A stretch of DNA of 64,000 nucleotides. Source: Oleispira sp963851095 (GTDB taxonomy: Bacteria > Pseudomonadota > Gammaproteobacteria > Pseudomonadales > Oceanobacteraceae). The position numbers and the translations under genes were made by a program. A model generated the notes under the pieces. It saw nothing but the letters and a program-made list of their open reading frames with translations, searched no databases and was not told the origin of the DNA. Numbering within the stretch: the stretch's first letter is position 1; each line of letters begins with the position of its first letter. Shown here piece after piece: positions 34,095-42,671 of this stretch. The stretch covers positions 1-64,000 of the forward strand of contig CAWKOX010000014.1 in assembly GCA_963851095.1 (NCBI GenBank). Direction: 5' to 3'.

Positions 34095-34586
34095 TTAACG
34101 CGCAAACAACTGAATAACGGCTGATTTCAATATCAGCCAACTCACCACACATTCGCTTTTAATAAACCCCGCCACCTTGGTAATACCATCATCTAACTCT
34201 GACTGACTGCGATGATAAAAAATATGCGCTTTAGCCGTTGGCAACGCTGCTTGATTGTCATAACGATTAGCCGGTACAAAGGCCAGTTTAATCCCAGGAA
34301 ATAAGGTCATGGTCGCGAATATAGGCTGCTGACATTGTGTGCAAACCCCTCGCTTTAATAACCAACCAGGTCGTTTAAATTCAACCTGCTCACTCTGCGT
34401 CAACTTGGCATCTTTCGCCCACATCACCGTCACATCAGAAAAGGGACGTTTATAAAGATTTTGGCAAATGGTGCAGTGGCAATGAAAGCGCAGCATCGGT
34501 GACTTAGCCACATTTACGCGTGATTGCTCGCACTCACATCGACAAGACAGCTCTGGGGAATTCGTCATTGGGGGGCTCTTATTCAT
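34095..34586 (-). CDS. GFA-like (CENP-V/GFA) zinc-binding protein
   Basis: This protein of about 163 residues has the cysteine pattern of the GFA family: CRCECEQ, HCHCTICQ and CTQCQQP, which bind zinc. Members resemble the glutathione-dependent formaldehyde-activating enzyme, but most have no proven activity. Start choice is open: ATG 34586 or an ATG six codons later; both have poor ribosome sites. It is convergent with ubiB, with a 25-base gap. Confidence 0.8.
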   Translation of the reverse strand: MNKSPPMTNSPELSCRCECEQSRVNVAKSPMLRFHCHCTICQNLYKRPFSDVTVMWAKDAKLTQSEQVEFKRPGWLLKRGVCTQCQQPIFATMTLFPGIKLAFVPANRYDNQAALPTAKAHIFYHRSQSELDDGITKVAGFIKSECVVSWLILKSAVIQLFAR

Positions 34587-34785
34587 TTTTATGTTTATTA
34601 TCTTCGTTCCAATCAAGGTAATATTCACTCAAACAGCCACCAGCACAGCATTCGCTAATTTCACAGACTAGGTGCACATTACCAGAGTTCACATTACCTA
34701 AGCTCAATAGTACCTTCTAGAGTCAGATTAAGGTAAGATTCATCGCATATTTTACCAAGTTAAAAACCTCAATGAGTAATAAGCC

Positions 34786-35178
34786 ATGAGCAACTGGCAG
34801 GACGAAATAAAGTGGGACAGCGACGGCTTAGTACCCGCGATTGCCCAAGATTACCAAACAGGCCGCATTTTGATGATGGCTTGGATGAATCGTGAAGCAT
34901 TGACCCTGACGATCAAAGAGAATCGAGCGATCTATTACTCACGCTCACGCCAACAGCTATGGCGCAAAGGCGAGTCTTCTGGCCACGTACAAACGTTGCA
35001 CGAAGCACGCCTAGACTGTGATGCCGACGTGATCGTACTTCAGGTTGAACAGATTGGCGGAATCGCGTGTCACACAGGGCGTGAAAGCTGCTTCTATCGG
35101 GTGCATAATGGTGATTCAGATCAAGGTGAATGGCAATCGGTTGATCCAGTACTAAAAGATCCCAAAGATATTTATTAA
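34786..35178 (+). CDS. hisI: Phosphoribosyl-AMP cyclohydrolase
   Basis: HisI opens the adenine ring of PR-AMP, the third step of histidine synthesis. The 130-residue protein has GRILMMAWMNREAL, YYSRSRQQLWRKGESSGH, the DCDAD zinc/magnesium site and CHTGRESCFYR. It is the separate monofunctional form and is followed after 25 bases by hisE. Their place next to tat genes is common in pseudomonads and relatives. Confidence 0.97.
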   Translation: MSNWQDEIKWDSDGLVPAIAQDYQTGRILMMAWMNREALTLTIKENRAIYYSRSRQQLWRKGESSGHVQTLHEARLDCDADVIVLQVEQIGGIACHTGRESCFYRVHNGDSDQGEWQSVDPVLKDPKDIY

Positions 35179-35203
35179 TTTCCTTTATTATTAAGAGCTT
35201 AGT

Positions 35204-35554
35204 ATGAGCGACTCAGTAAACGATACATCCGTATTTGAGACCCTAGGGGATATCCTAGAAGAGCGTAAAGGCGCTGCAGCAGACAGTTCGTATGTTGCGA
35301 GTCTATACAATAAAGGCTTAAACAAGATTTTAGAAAAGGTCGGCGAAGAAGCGACTGAAACCATCATTGCCGCGAAAGACGCAGAACGCAGTGGTGATAA
35401 TTCAGATGTTATCTACGAAACCGCTGATTTATGGTTTCATAGTTTAGTCGCACTGGCTCAGCTAGGTGAACGACCTGAAGCGGTCGTTGAAGAACTAAAA
35501 CGTCGCTTTGGTTTGTCAGGTTTAGAAGAAAAAGCGTCTCGCCAGACAAAATAG
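35204..35554 (+). CDS. hisE: Phosphoribosyl-ATP pyrophosphatase
   Basis: HisE removes pyrophosphate from PR-ATP in step two of histidine synthesis. The 116-residue all-helical protein has the MazG-like metal motif KVGEEATETIIAAK and ETADLWFHSLV. It is adjacent to hisI, which uses its product. Confidence 0.96.
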   Translation: MSDSVNDTSVFETLGDILEERKGAAADSSYVASLYNKGLNKILEKVGEEATETIIAAKDAERSGDNSDVIYETADLWFHSLVALAQLGERPEAVVEELKRRFGLSGLEEKASRQTK

Positions 35555-35578
35555 ATGGCGAGTAGAAGGAATTTAAAT

Positions 35579-35911
35579 ATGACTGATTGTTTATTTTGTA
35601 AGATAGTAGCAGGAGACATTCCTTCTCAAACTGTCTACGAAGACGATGACTTCTTAGCCTTTCGTGATATCGCACCCAAGGCTGATACTCACCTTCTACT
35701 GATTCCGAAGAAACACATCGTGAATCTAGATGACCTGCAGCCAGAAGATGAGGCTCTGATGGGTAAAATGATGCTCACCGTGGCGAAGTTAGCAAAACAA
35801 GAAAATCTTGAAGGTTACCGCACCATTACCAATACCGGTGCAAAAGGTGGCCAAGAAGTTTTTCACATGCATTTTCATATTCTTGGTGGCTCAAAGCTTC
35901 CAGGTTTTTAA
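35579..35911 (+). CDS. hinT: HIT family nucleotide hydrolase (HinT-like)
   Basis: HinT-type enzymes hydrolyse nucleotide phosphoramidates such as AMP-lysine. The 110-residue protein has the zinc-like DCLFCKIVAGDIPS start and the HIT triad HMHFHILGG. I use ATG 35579 with AAGGA eight bases upstream; an ATG eight codons earlier begins directly after the hisE stop but lacks that site. It lies between hisE and tatA. Confidence 0.92.
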   Translation: MTDCLFCKIVAGDIPSQTVYEDDDFLAFRDIAPKADTHLLLIPKKHIVNLDDLQPEDEALMGKMMLTVAKLAKQENLEGYRTITNTGAKGGQEVFHMHFHILGGSKLPGF

Positions 35912-35939
35912 AACATTTTAATAAATAGAGGAAAGTATC

Positions 35940-36203
35940 ATGTTAGGTGGTATTAGCATTTGGCAGTTATTGATCGTATTCGTTATCGTTATCTTAATCT
36001 TCGGAACTAAGAAACTACGTAATCTTGGTGGCGATTTAGGTGGAGCAGTTAAAGGCTTTAAAAATGCCATTAACGAAGACCCTAAAAAAGCCGACGAAGA
36101 AAAAGATGCTGCACAACAAGCATCCATCGTTCACGATGAGAAAGATGCAACGTTTGAAAGCACGACTGAAAAATCGGCTGCTGAAAAGCAAAAAGACCAA
36201 TAA
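35940..36203 (+). CDS. tatA: Sec-independent translocase TatA
   Basis: TatA forms the variable-size pore for folded proteins. The 87-residue product has one membrane helix (about 6-22), the FGTKKLRNLGGDLGGAVKGFK amphipathic helix (F-G hinge at about 21) and a charged tail rich in Lys, Asp and Glu. It is the first gene of tatABC. Confidence 0.96.
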   Translation: MLGGISIWQLLIVFVIVILIFGTKKLRNLGGDLGGAVKGFKNAINEDPKKADEEKDAAQQASIVHDEKDATFESTTEKSAAEKQKDQ

Positions 36204-36227
36204 AAGAAATAATTCGGAGCACATTAC

Positions 36228-36551
36228 GTGTTTGATATTGGTTTTTTAGAGTTAATGGTAGTGGGTATTCTGGGTCTATTGGTTTTAGGCCCTGAACGGC
36301 TGCCTGTTGCTGCCCGCAATGTGGGTTTATTCATTGGTAAGATTCGTCGCACCATGGGTAACATCCAAGACGACCTAGAGCGTCAAGTGCGTACTGACGA
36401 GCTTAAAGAAAAGCTCAAAGACCCGTACGCAACCTTTCTTGATGAAGAAGAAAGCGCAACAAAAAAAGATGATGTATTAAAAAGTGCCTTAGCCAAAAAT
36501 GCTGACAAAAAAGGCTCTGCTGAAAATCCCCCTTCAGCTGACAAAAAATAA
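36228..36551 (+). CDS. tatB: Sec-independent translocase TatB
   Basis: TatB pairs with TatC to receive twin-arginine signals. The 107-residue protein starts MFDIGFLELMVVGILGLLVL and has the LGPERLP hinge, an amphipathic helix and a Lys-rich tail. The start codon is GTG (36228), 24 bases after tatA. Confidence 0.96.
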   Translation: MFDIGFLELMVVGILGLLVLGPERLPVAARNVGLFIGKIRRTMGNIQDDLERQVRTDELKEKLKDPYATFLDEEESATKKDDVLKSALAKNADKKGSAENPPSADKK

Positions 36552-36563
36552 GACTCGAGCGAC

Positions 36564-37337
36564 ATGACCCAATCAACAGAAAACGCCTCGGCGGCAGAAC
36601 AACCCTTGATGACTCACTTAATTGAGCTGCGTAATCGCCTGCTCAAAATAGTGCTCTCGGTTTTGCTCATATTCTTAGGGTTGTTTTATTTTGCTAACGA
36701 CCTCTACTTAGTGTTAGTCGAACCGCTTTCATCAATCTTACCCGCCGATGGCAGCATGGTCGCAACCGGAGTGGCATCACCCTTTTTGGTGCCTTTCAAA
36801 CTGACCATCGTGCTCGCTATCTTTTTATCGGTGCCGTTTATTCTGCATCAAATCTGGTCGTTCATCGCACCCGGTTTGTACCAGCATGAAAAGAAGTTTG
36901 CCATACCCCTGCTCATTTCAAGCATCCTACTGTTTTATGCGGGTATCGCTTTTGCGTACTACGTTGTTTTACCATTGGCCTTCTCGTTCTTTACTTCGGT
37001 AGGTCCACAAGGCGTCACCTTGATGCCCGACATTGATAACATCCTGAACTTTATTTTAAAGATGTTCTTTGCTTTTGGTATCGCCTTTGAAATTCCAATC
37101 GCGACTTTTCTTATGGTACTAATGGGTTTTACAACCGTACAAAGTCTCAGTGCTAAACGTCCTTATGTTTTCTTGGGCTGTTTTGTTGTGGGAATGTTTG
37201 TTACCCCTCCGGATGTGATATCACAGACCATACTAGCCGTTCCTATGTGGTTATTATTTGAAGTCGGCATTCTGTTCGCCAGACTCATTAAAAAACCTAT
37301 TGTACAAGAAGAGTTCGATGAAAATAGCATTGGCTAA
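36564..37337 (+). CDS. tatC: Sec-independent translocase TatC
   Basis: TatC is the six-helix receptor of the twin-arginine pathway. The 257-residue protein begins with the conserved MTHLIELRNRLLK segment, and has PFLVPFK, FIAPGLYQHEKKF (with the signal-binding Glu) and the PPDVISQ loop. Its last 20 bases overlap the start of the next gene. Confidence 0.97.
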   Translation: MTQSTENASAAEQPLMTHLIELRNRLLKIVLSVLLIFLGLFYFANDLYLVLVEPLSSILPADGSMVATGVASPFLVPFKLTIVLAIFLSVPFILHQIWSFIAPGLYQHEKKFAIPLLISSILLFYAGIAFAYYVVLPLAFSFFTSVGPQGVTLMPDIDNILNFILKMFFAFGIAFEIPIATFLMVLMGFTTVQSLSAKRPYVFLGCFVVGMFVTPPDVISQTILAVPMWLLFEVGILFARLIKKPIVQEEFDENSIG

Positions 37338-37974
37338 ACGACCTTTAAGATCGTTAGCCGTTGTATTGTGCTTACTGCCAAGTCTGTATTGCTATGCGGA
37401 AGCGGTTTCAGAAGAGGGCTTTTATTACGAAGACGCCTTCTCTGATCGAGAATACACCGATACCCGCCCATTCTTCAGTCTCGAAGCCCTTCTCGGCGGT
37501 TCTACTCTAGAAAAAATCCAATTTGAAAACGGCGATGTCGATAGTATTCGAGCGGGATCAGGTGTCTACATAGCCTTGGGCATCGCGCACCTTATGTTTG
37601 AAAAGCGCATGGATGTAGGAATCAAAGCTGGCTACCTGTTTGATCTGGTCACCGCCAAAGCCGATACCGGTAGCCAAAGTGTTTTATCTTTCACGCGCAA
37701 ACCAATCGATATATTTAGCCATTACTGGAATGGTCGCCATTGCTTTGGCGGCGGAGTAACCGCTCACTTAGATCCAGTATTCACCAGCCGTGAAACGGCC
37801 GATAATGCCAAATACCATAATGCCTTTGGTGCCTACGCCGAGTATCTTTTCCACTTTACCGGAACAGGCAGCGCACTGGGCATTAAATATCTCAACATCA
37901 ATTACAAGAACAAAAAAACCGACAAAATCAGCGATGGCAGCGCTTGGGGAATCACCTTTAGCCAACTCTTTTAA
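37318..37974 (+). CDS. Exported beta-rich protein, possible outer-membrane barrel
   Basis: The family is not recognised. Starting at ATG 37318 the protein has 218 residues with a clear signal peptide (about 1-26, ending SLYCYAEA). The mature part is beta-rich with alternating strands and ends in an aromatic (LF), as in outer-membrane barrels. It overlaps tatC by 20 bases and could be coupled to it. Many relatives have an rRNA methylase gene at this position instead. The earlier in-frame start would remove the signal peptide pattern. Confidence 0.7.
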   Translation: MKIALAKRPLRSLAVVLCLLPSLYCYAEAVSEEGFYYEDAFSDREYTDTRPFFSLEALLGGSTLEKIQFENGDVDSIRAGSGVYIALGIAHLMFEKRMDVGIKAGYLFDLVTAKADTGSQSVLSFTRKPIDIFSHYWNGRHCFGGGVTAHLDPVFTSRETADNAKYHNAFGAYAEYLFHFTGTGSALGIKYLNINYKNKKTDKISDGSAWGITFSQLF

Positions 37975-38055
37975 CCCCCTTAGATTTAATTCAACACTGA
38001 TTTAATCCAGCAGCAATGGTATATTAATCGCAAAATAGACGACCGAATTGCCATT

Positions 38056-38976
38056 ATGCCAACTGATAACCTTATTTCAAAAATCAAAAATCGCGAGAGC
38101 GATATTGTTCTTTATGGCATCACGCCACCCAAAAAAGGCACCAGCGAAGAAAAAGTAGCCGAAATTTCTGCGCGCCAAGTTGAGCGTCTGCAAAACCTGA
38201 GCGTCGATGGCTTAGTGCTTTATGATATTCAAGATGAAAAGTCGCGTACCGATGAAGAGCGCCCTTTTCCTTTTATGGAAACGTTAGACTGTTACGATTA
38301 TAGTCAGCAGCATCTTACCAACCTCAAAATTCCTAAAATCATTTACCGCGCAGTCGGCAAGTATTCCGAAACAGAGTTGTCTGATTTTTTGACTCAAGCC
38401 GAGTCCAGCGAAGTTTTATCGATCTTTGTTGGGGCGGCGTCAAAGTCTCAAGAAGTAACCGTTTCAATCAATGATGCTTATAAAATCAAAGCGCGCACTC
38501 AAAATGATGTATTGTTAGGCGGCGTAGTGATCCCAGAACGCCACCAAACCAAGGGAGACGAACACTTACGCGTATTCGAGAAGATTGCACAAGGCTGTAA
38601 GTTCTTTGTCTCTCAGGGCGTTTACGACGTGAATGCCTCTAAAAACTTCTTATCCGATTATTACTACTACGGTAAAGAGCACAACATTCCATTGGTTCCG
38701 ATTTTGTTTACCCTTACCCCATGCGGGTCGGCCAAAACCTTACAGTTTATGAAATGGCTGGGGATTAGTATTCCTAAGTGGTTAGAAAATGACTTAATAC
38801 ATTCGAACGATATCCTGCAACGTTCTGTCGATGTGTCTGAGCAAAGCTACCGCGAACTAAAAGCGTTTGCTGATGAAAAGGGCATACCAGTTGGCTGCAA
38901 TATTGAAAGTGTTGCGATTCGCAAAGTAGAAGTCGATGCGTCGATTGAACTGCTAGAAAGAGTCAGTAAAGCGTAG
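38056..38976 (+). CDS. Methylenetetrahydrofolate reductase-like protein
   Basis: The 306-residue TIM-barrel protein resembles MetF-type reductases: LYGITPPKKGTSEEK, GLVLYDIQDE, GGVVIPERHQTKGDEH, GCKFFVSQGVYDV and FTLTPCGSAKTLQFMKWLGI. These map to the folate and flavin sites of the family. It is divergent from standard MetF, and the expected early catalytic Glu is not obvious, so a different substrate is possible. It stands alone, with no methionine genes nearby. Confidence 0.7.
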   Translation: MPTDNLISKIKNRESDIVLYGITPPKKGTSEEKVAEISARQVERLQNLSVDGLVLYDIQDEKSRTDEERPFPFMETLDCYDYSQQHLTNLKIPKIIYRAVGKYSETELSDFLTQAESSEVLSIFVGAASKSQEVTVSINDAYKIKARTQNDVLLGGVVIPERHQTKGDEHLRVFEKIAQGCKFFVSQGVYDVNASKNFLSDYYYYGKEHNIPLVPILFTLTPCGSAKTLQFMKWLGISIPKWLENDLIHSNDILQRSVDVSEQSYRELKAFADEKGIPVGCNIESVAIRKVEVDASIELLERVSKA

Positions 38977-39086
38977 TCGCTTGCTGCAAATCCTGTCGCT
39001 TGTTACTCTCACTGAGCTTACTGAATTAAGCAGTGATCAAACACGTGTTCAAGCGGCAGGTGAGCCTAAAAATAGTCTGATTGAAT

Positions 39087-39827
39087 TTATTCAGACGGCT
39101 GATAAACCAAGCCATTAGCCTCAAATACCTGTTTTTCAGCGTTTCGGATTAAAATATCCAACTCACCTGACGCTTTCATATCTACAAAAATGCGATTTAT
39201 TTTGTCGACTAAATGCCTTTTCTCTTTAAAAACATAATGATAAAGCGGAAAAGAAAACATCGGATATTCAGAAGAATCGATATCTTTTAGGCCATGCTTC
39301 TTAATGGCAAAATTTCCATCAGCTCTGTGAGTAATAGCAACGTTATTACGCCCTTCATCCAAAGCCCTTAACATTTCTTCAGTACTATCATAGTCATAAA
39401 CATTCGTCAGCCCTTTGGTAATCGAGTTGCTATGTTTAACGCCACGCACTTTCAACACCGAGTATTGATCTAAATCGTCTATCGAATTAACTTCTACACC
39501 ACTGCCTTCTTTAAAAAACGCCATTGTCTCCAAAAAATAATACGATGTTGGCACACGCACCAATTCAGGATGCTCTATTCCATAAGACCAAATACGCATA
39601 ATCTCGCCATCAACCCGACCGCTGGTCGCTTCCCTAATCGCACGCTGGCCTGGCATCCGGGTCACCTTCATCTCAAGGCCCGCACGGCGATAAACATCAG
39701 TCAGTATAATTTCCCCAACCTCTTGCTCATAAAGATTAGAAATCGCAGCAAAATGGTACTCTTCAGCCTTACAGGGCTGTATTAACAATACAATCAGCAT
39801 TAAAACAGACGAAAGGAGTGCAACCAT
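39087..39827 (-). CDS. Periplasmic solute-binding-like protein (SBP family 3 type)
   Basis: The 246-residue protein has a signal peptide (about 1-22) and the shape of an amino-acid-binding-like two-lobe protein: AIREATSGRVDGEIMR, LKVRGVKHSNS, LDEGRNNVAITHRADG. No transporter genes are adjacent, so it may be an orphan sensor-like protein, as is common in marine gammaproteobacteria. ATG 39827 is preferred to a TTG seven codons upstream because it gives a clean signal peptide. A 6-bp hairpin (39075-39080 with 39091-39096) spans its stop codon. Confidence 0.8.
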   Translation of the reverse strand: MVALLSSVLMLIVLLIQPCKAEEYHFAAISNLYEQEVGEIILTDVYRRAGLEMKVTRMPGQRAIREATSGRVDGEIMRIWSYGIEHPELVRVPTSYYFLETMAFFKEGSGVEVNSIDDLDQYSVLKVRGVKHSNSITKGLTNVYDYDSTEEMLRALDEGRNNVAITHRADGNFAIKKHGLKDIDSSEYPMFSFPLYHYVFKEKRHLVDKINRIFVDMKASGELDILIRNAEKQVFEANGLVYQPSE

Positions 39828-39897
39828 AAGTGATTCTCTAACGATCAATAGACCTTAAAAAGTATAGTAGAGATTGGCTATTTCATAGGGATTAACT

Positions 39898-39951
39898 CAT
39901 AGTGGGCCTAAGTCATAGTGGGAATAGTGGGCAGGTTTTAGCCCACTATTC
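39898..39951. repeat. Direct repeats and perfect 11-bp hairpin
   Basis: TCATAGTGGG occurs twice in close succession (from about 39897 and 39913), then AATAGTGGG. The last copy forms a perfect 11-bp stem (39922-39932 with 39941-39951, loop 8 nt). It lies between the lipoprotein gene and the solute-binding gene. No T tract follows, so it may be a repeat-derived structure rather than a terminator. Confidence 0.6.
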
Positions 39952-40009
39952 AGCTTCTATTAAAAGTTTCCTACTCATTAATTAGAAGAGTCGCTCTCTA
40001 AATACTCGC

Positions 40010-40429
40010 TTAATCAAGGTATTTAATGGCTAAGCCTTGTAAGGTATCAGAACGATACTCTTGTGAAGTGTGAGAGCTATCCTCACCCGCTGCGATACTC
40101 AAAACCAGTAGTGTCGTATTACTCTCTTTACGTACTATACGTCCTTTACGAACATCTATAACGGCATCTGCCCCTACCGACTTTGCTTTTTGACGAAGTG
40201 CATTCATTAAATCATCCGTTTTAGAATGTCTTCCCCCTGTCACTTCAATAAATGATATTTGCTCATACTTTTTATTGCCATTATACGATCCAAAAATTAG
40301 CTCAACATAATTTGTTTTTGGATAATATTGGCTGCTAACAGGAATACTCTCAGATCGCGTTGAGCCGCCGGAGGTGCAACCAGTAATAAACAGGGTCGTT
40401 ACGAGTAAAATGAGTACTGTTTTCATCAT
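40010..40429 (-). CDS. Small lipoprotein with YbjQ-like segment
   Basis: The 139-residue protein has a lipobox (FITGC, Cys about 18). The mature part contains ALRQKAKSVGADAVIDVR, resembling the pattern of YbjQ/DUF74-type small domains, where a helix precedes a GADAV strand. Function is unknown. It is one of several small single genes in the 39-42 kb stretch. Confidence 0.7.
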   Translation of the reverse strand: MMKTVLILLVTTLFITGCTSGGSTRSESIPVSSQYYPKTNYVELIFGSYNGNKKYEQISFIEVTGGRHSKTDDLMNALRQKAKSVGADAVIDVRKGRIVRKESNTTLLVLSIAAGEDSSHTSQEYRSDTLQGLAIKYLD

Positions 40430-40469
40430 TATTTAATTGTCCTTAATCGATTTATAATCACTTACTTTA

Positions 40470-41057
40470 TTACTTCCATAATGCTATATCTGGAAGATTA
40501 TTGGCCACTTCTAAGAAATCCGAATACCGTTTTAATACGCCCACAACAACGGTCAATGGTTCAGACCAGATCTCTGGAAGATCAGCTTCATCTTCACGAA
40601 GAATAGGAAAAGCCAACTGCTCTACAGGCGGTATAAATTGCGCATCCACCCCCTCTTTATTACCACGAGGATCAATACGATACCAGCCATACTGTTTGAG
40701 ATACACAGCATTAAGTCCATGCAGACAAAAAGGCGGCTGATCATCTCTAATGGTCAATCGCTGATAACATAAACCCGCAGGAATTTTATTCGCACGAAGT
40801 AACGCCGCCAGCAAATGGCTCTGGGCATAACAATAGCCCGTGCCATGAAGCAAAACATCTGACGCCTTACAGGTCACAGGGTTCATTTGATAATCCCAGC
40901 TGTGCTTAATCTCATCACGTACAAATTCAAAGCATGCTTTTGCAACGGCCTCATCAGTGAGCAAGCCAGCGGCTAAACTCTGAGCCTTCTTCAAGACATC
41001 AGGCTGCTGCCAGTCGATATACTCTGTCGCCTCTAAGTACAATTCCATGTCACTCAT
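40470..41057 (-). CDS. Transglutaminase-like cysteine protein
   Basis: The roughly 195-residue protein has the transglutaminase-like triad: Cys in GTGYCYAQSHLLAALLR, His in CLHGLNAVYL and Asp in YRIDPRGN. Such bacterial proteins are usually proteases or amidases of unknown substrate. I start at MSDMELYL (41057); a GTG three codons earlier is in frame. It lies 34 bases after a tautomerase-like gene on the same strand. Confidence 0.85.
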   Translation of the reverse strand: MSDMELYLEATEYIDWQQPDVLKKAQSLAAGLLTDEAVAKACFEFVRDEIKHSWDYQMNPVTCKASDVLLHGTGYCYAQSHLLAALLRANKIPAGLCYQRLTIRDDQPPFCLHGLNAVYLKQYGWYRIDPRGNKEGVDAQFIPPVEQLAFPILREDEADLPEIWSEPLTVVVGVLKRYSDFLEVANNLPDIALWK

Positions 41058-41091
41058 TTTTATCACTCTAACCCTTAATCAATTACTGCCC

Positions 41092-41478
41092 TTAGACATT
41101 TACCTTATAGGTTAAGTCTCTCGCCTCACAGCCTGTCATCCCGCGAAAGCCCCAACAGTGAGCAGGCTGCTCTTTAATAATGATCTCTATATCCACAGGG
41201 GCAATATTCAAGCGACGTTCAATTTGACTAAATAGCGCTTTAATTAACGCTTTGATCGTCTCGACCTCACGGCCTTCCATCATATTGATCTCAATAACTG
41301 TGTACGCATCGCTGCGACCACCCGGATAATAAAAATCTTCTTTTTCCATCGGCATAAAACGATGCGCTCGCTTATCTTCTGGCATCCCTAAAACACTCAT
41401 TAAACAGTCATGAATCACGTTCGACATATCAGCTTTAATCGGGTTTAGGTTCTCTTTAATTCCATAAATAACAATCAT
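41092..41478 (-). CDS. Tautomerase-superfamily protein lacking Pro1
   Basis: The 128-residue protein has the long-chain tautomerase pattern: LGMPEDKRAHRFMPME, DAYTVIEINMMEGR, and the C-terminal DIEIIIKEQPAHCWGFRG. These enzymes use an N-terminal proline exposed after Met removal. Here the sequence starts M-I-V-I-Y-G, and the start is firmly placed by AAGGAG seven bases upstream, so that proline is absent. Either the protein has lost tautomerase activity or it uses another residue. Confidence 0.8.
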   Translation of the reverse strand: MIVIYGIKENLNPIKADMSNVIHDCLMSVLGMPEDKRAHRFMPMEKEDFYYPGGRSDAYTVIEINMMEGREVETIKALIKALFSQIERRLNIAPVDIEIIIKEQPAHCWGFRGMTGCEARDLTYKVNV

Positions 41479-41595
41479 TCTAACTCCTTGTAATACGCTT
41501 CTAATAAATGATTAACTCAGCTTTACATCCAGCCTTAAATATCCCCCTTATTTCAGATAATCTCAAGGTTATATCCGATACACCAAGGAACCATC

Positions 41596-41657
41596 ATGAA
41601 AGCCGTAGGCTATTTAACACCCCAAGCGATTGGGAAATAGTATTAGAAGGATTTTAA
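41596..41657 (+). pseudogene. Deletion remnant of a zinc-type alcohol dehydrogenase gene
   Basis: AAGGA, six bases, then ATG leads into MKAVGYLTPQ, the N terminus of MDR dehydrogenases of the kind encoded intact at 57343-58392 (MKAIGYTQ). After this comes AIGK and, one base out of frame, IVLEGF and a stop; the intact gene ends SIGKIVLEGF. About 330 internal codons are missing, so both gene ends are joined. Confidence 0.7.
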
Positions 41658-41755
41658 TTAATATTCTTGATATTGACCTCAATTAACCTCCTGACGGCAA
41701 ATTCAATATGCCATAGTGAGTAGGTTAATTGAAAATAATAAGAAGGAATTGAATC

Positions 41756-42613
41756 ATGACGATATCCGCTCATAAACCAACTAGCACATCAACCAAAGCC
41801 GCCATTAAGCCCCGTCGCATGCAATTTGATACAAAGAACATGCAAATGCATCAGTTCGCTATCGAAGACAATTCATTAATCAGCACCTTCTTTTACGCGC
41901 TCTCCGCGATGTTTCCTGAAGGCGAACGCTTTTTTATACATTCGGTACGGCACTATCAAAAATCCATTTCCGACCCTGCTATGACTGCCGATATTAAAGG
42001 CTTTATAGGACAAGAAGCACATCACGGGCGCTGCCACGATGACCTCAATGAGGCCATAGAAAAACTCGGCATTCCAATGAGCTTAGTGACGGAGAACATG
42101 GATAAGCGCATCAACATGCTAAAGACACGCCTTGGTCCAGAGCGCCAACTTGCCCTAACCGTTGCCATGGAACACTTCACCGCGAGTCTTGCTGAGTTTT
42201 TATTAGAAAATCCTGAAGTATTCGACCAAGCCCCCGAGGTTCTTCGTCAAATGCTGTTATGGCATGCCGTTGAAGAAATCGAACATAAATCCGTGGCCTT
42301 TGATATTTACCGACTAAAGGTGAACAAAGAATGGATGCGTCGCCGCGTTATGGTGATTGCCATGATAACCCTCTTCTCGCGCATCGCTTTTTTTCAAATG
42401 CGCATGCTATGGAAAACCAAGCACATGCCAAGCCTAAAAGAATGGGCTGGCGCCACTCGTTTTTTCTGGGGCAAAAAAGGAATATTACGCGCGAATGTAA
42501 AAGGCGTGAGAAAGTTTTTTCAGCGTGACTTTCACCCTAACGACATTGATCAGTCTGCATTAATTGATGGTTGGGAAAAACGATACCCAGAAATAGCAGC
42601 ACAAGAAGCATAA
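41756..42613 (+). CDS. Predicted metal-dependent hydrolase (PF10118-like)
   Basis: The 285-residue helical protein has the acid/His motifs of this ferritin-like family: GQEAHHGRCHDDL, AMEHFTASLAEFLL and LWHAVEEIEHKSVAFD. They suggest a di-metal centre inside a helical bundle. No reaction is proven for the family. AAGGA precedes the ATG at normal spacing. It is convergent with the mechanosensitive channel gene, with a shared perfect hairpin between them. Confidence 0.85.
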   Translation: MTISAHKPTSTSTKAAIKPRRMQFDTKNMQMHQFAIEDNSLISTFFYALSAMFPEGERFFIHSVRHYQKSISDPAMTADIKGFIGQEAHHGRCHDDLNEAIEKLGIPMSLVTENMDKRINMLKTRLGPERQLALTVAMEHFTASLAEFLLENPEVFDQAPEVLRQMLLWHAVEEIEHKSVAFDIYRLKVNKEWMRRRVMVIAMITLFSRIAFFQMRMLWKTKHMPSLKEWAGATRFFWGKKGILRANVKGVRKFFQRDFHPNDIDQSALIDGWEKRYPEIAAQEA

Positions 42614-42620
42614 TAAAATA

Positions 42621-42653
42621 ATGAACTCACTTTCTAAGAAGGAGTGAGTTCAT
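42621..42653. terminator. Perfect 11-bp bidirectional hairpin
   Basis: ATGAACTCACT (42621-42631) and AGTGAGTTCAT (42643-42653) pair perfectly with an 11-nt loop between the stops of two convergent genes. T content after it is modest in both directions, so it is a likely shared terminator. Confidence 0.7.
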
Positions 42654-42671
42654 TTAGGCACTTTAACAGAG

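Noticed and set aside
38980..39118. 45-codon frame running from the end of the MTHFR-like gene into the solute-binding gene
   Set aside because: No ribosome site, no recognised motif, antisense to the end of a better-supported gene.
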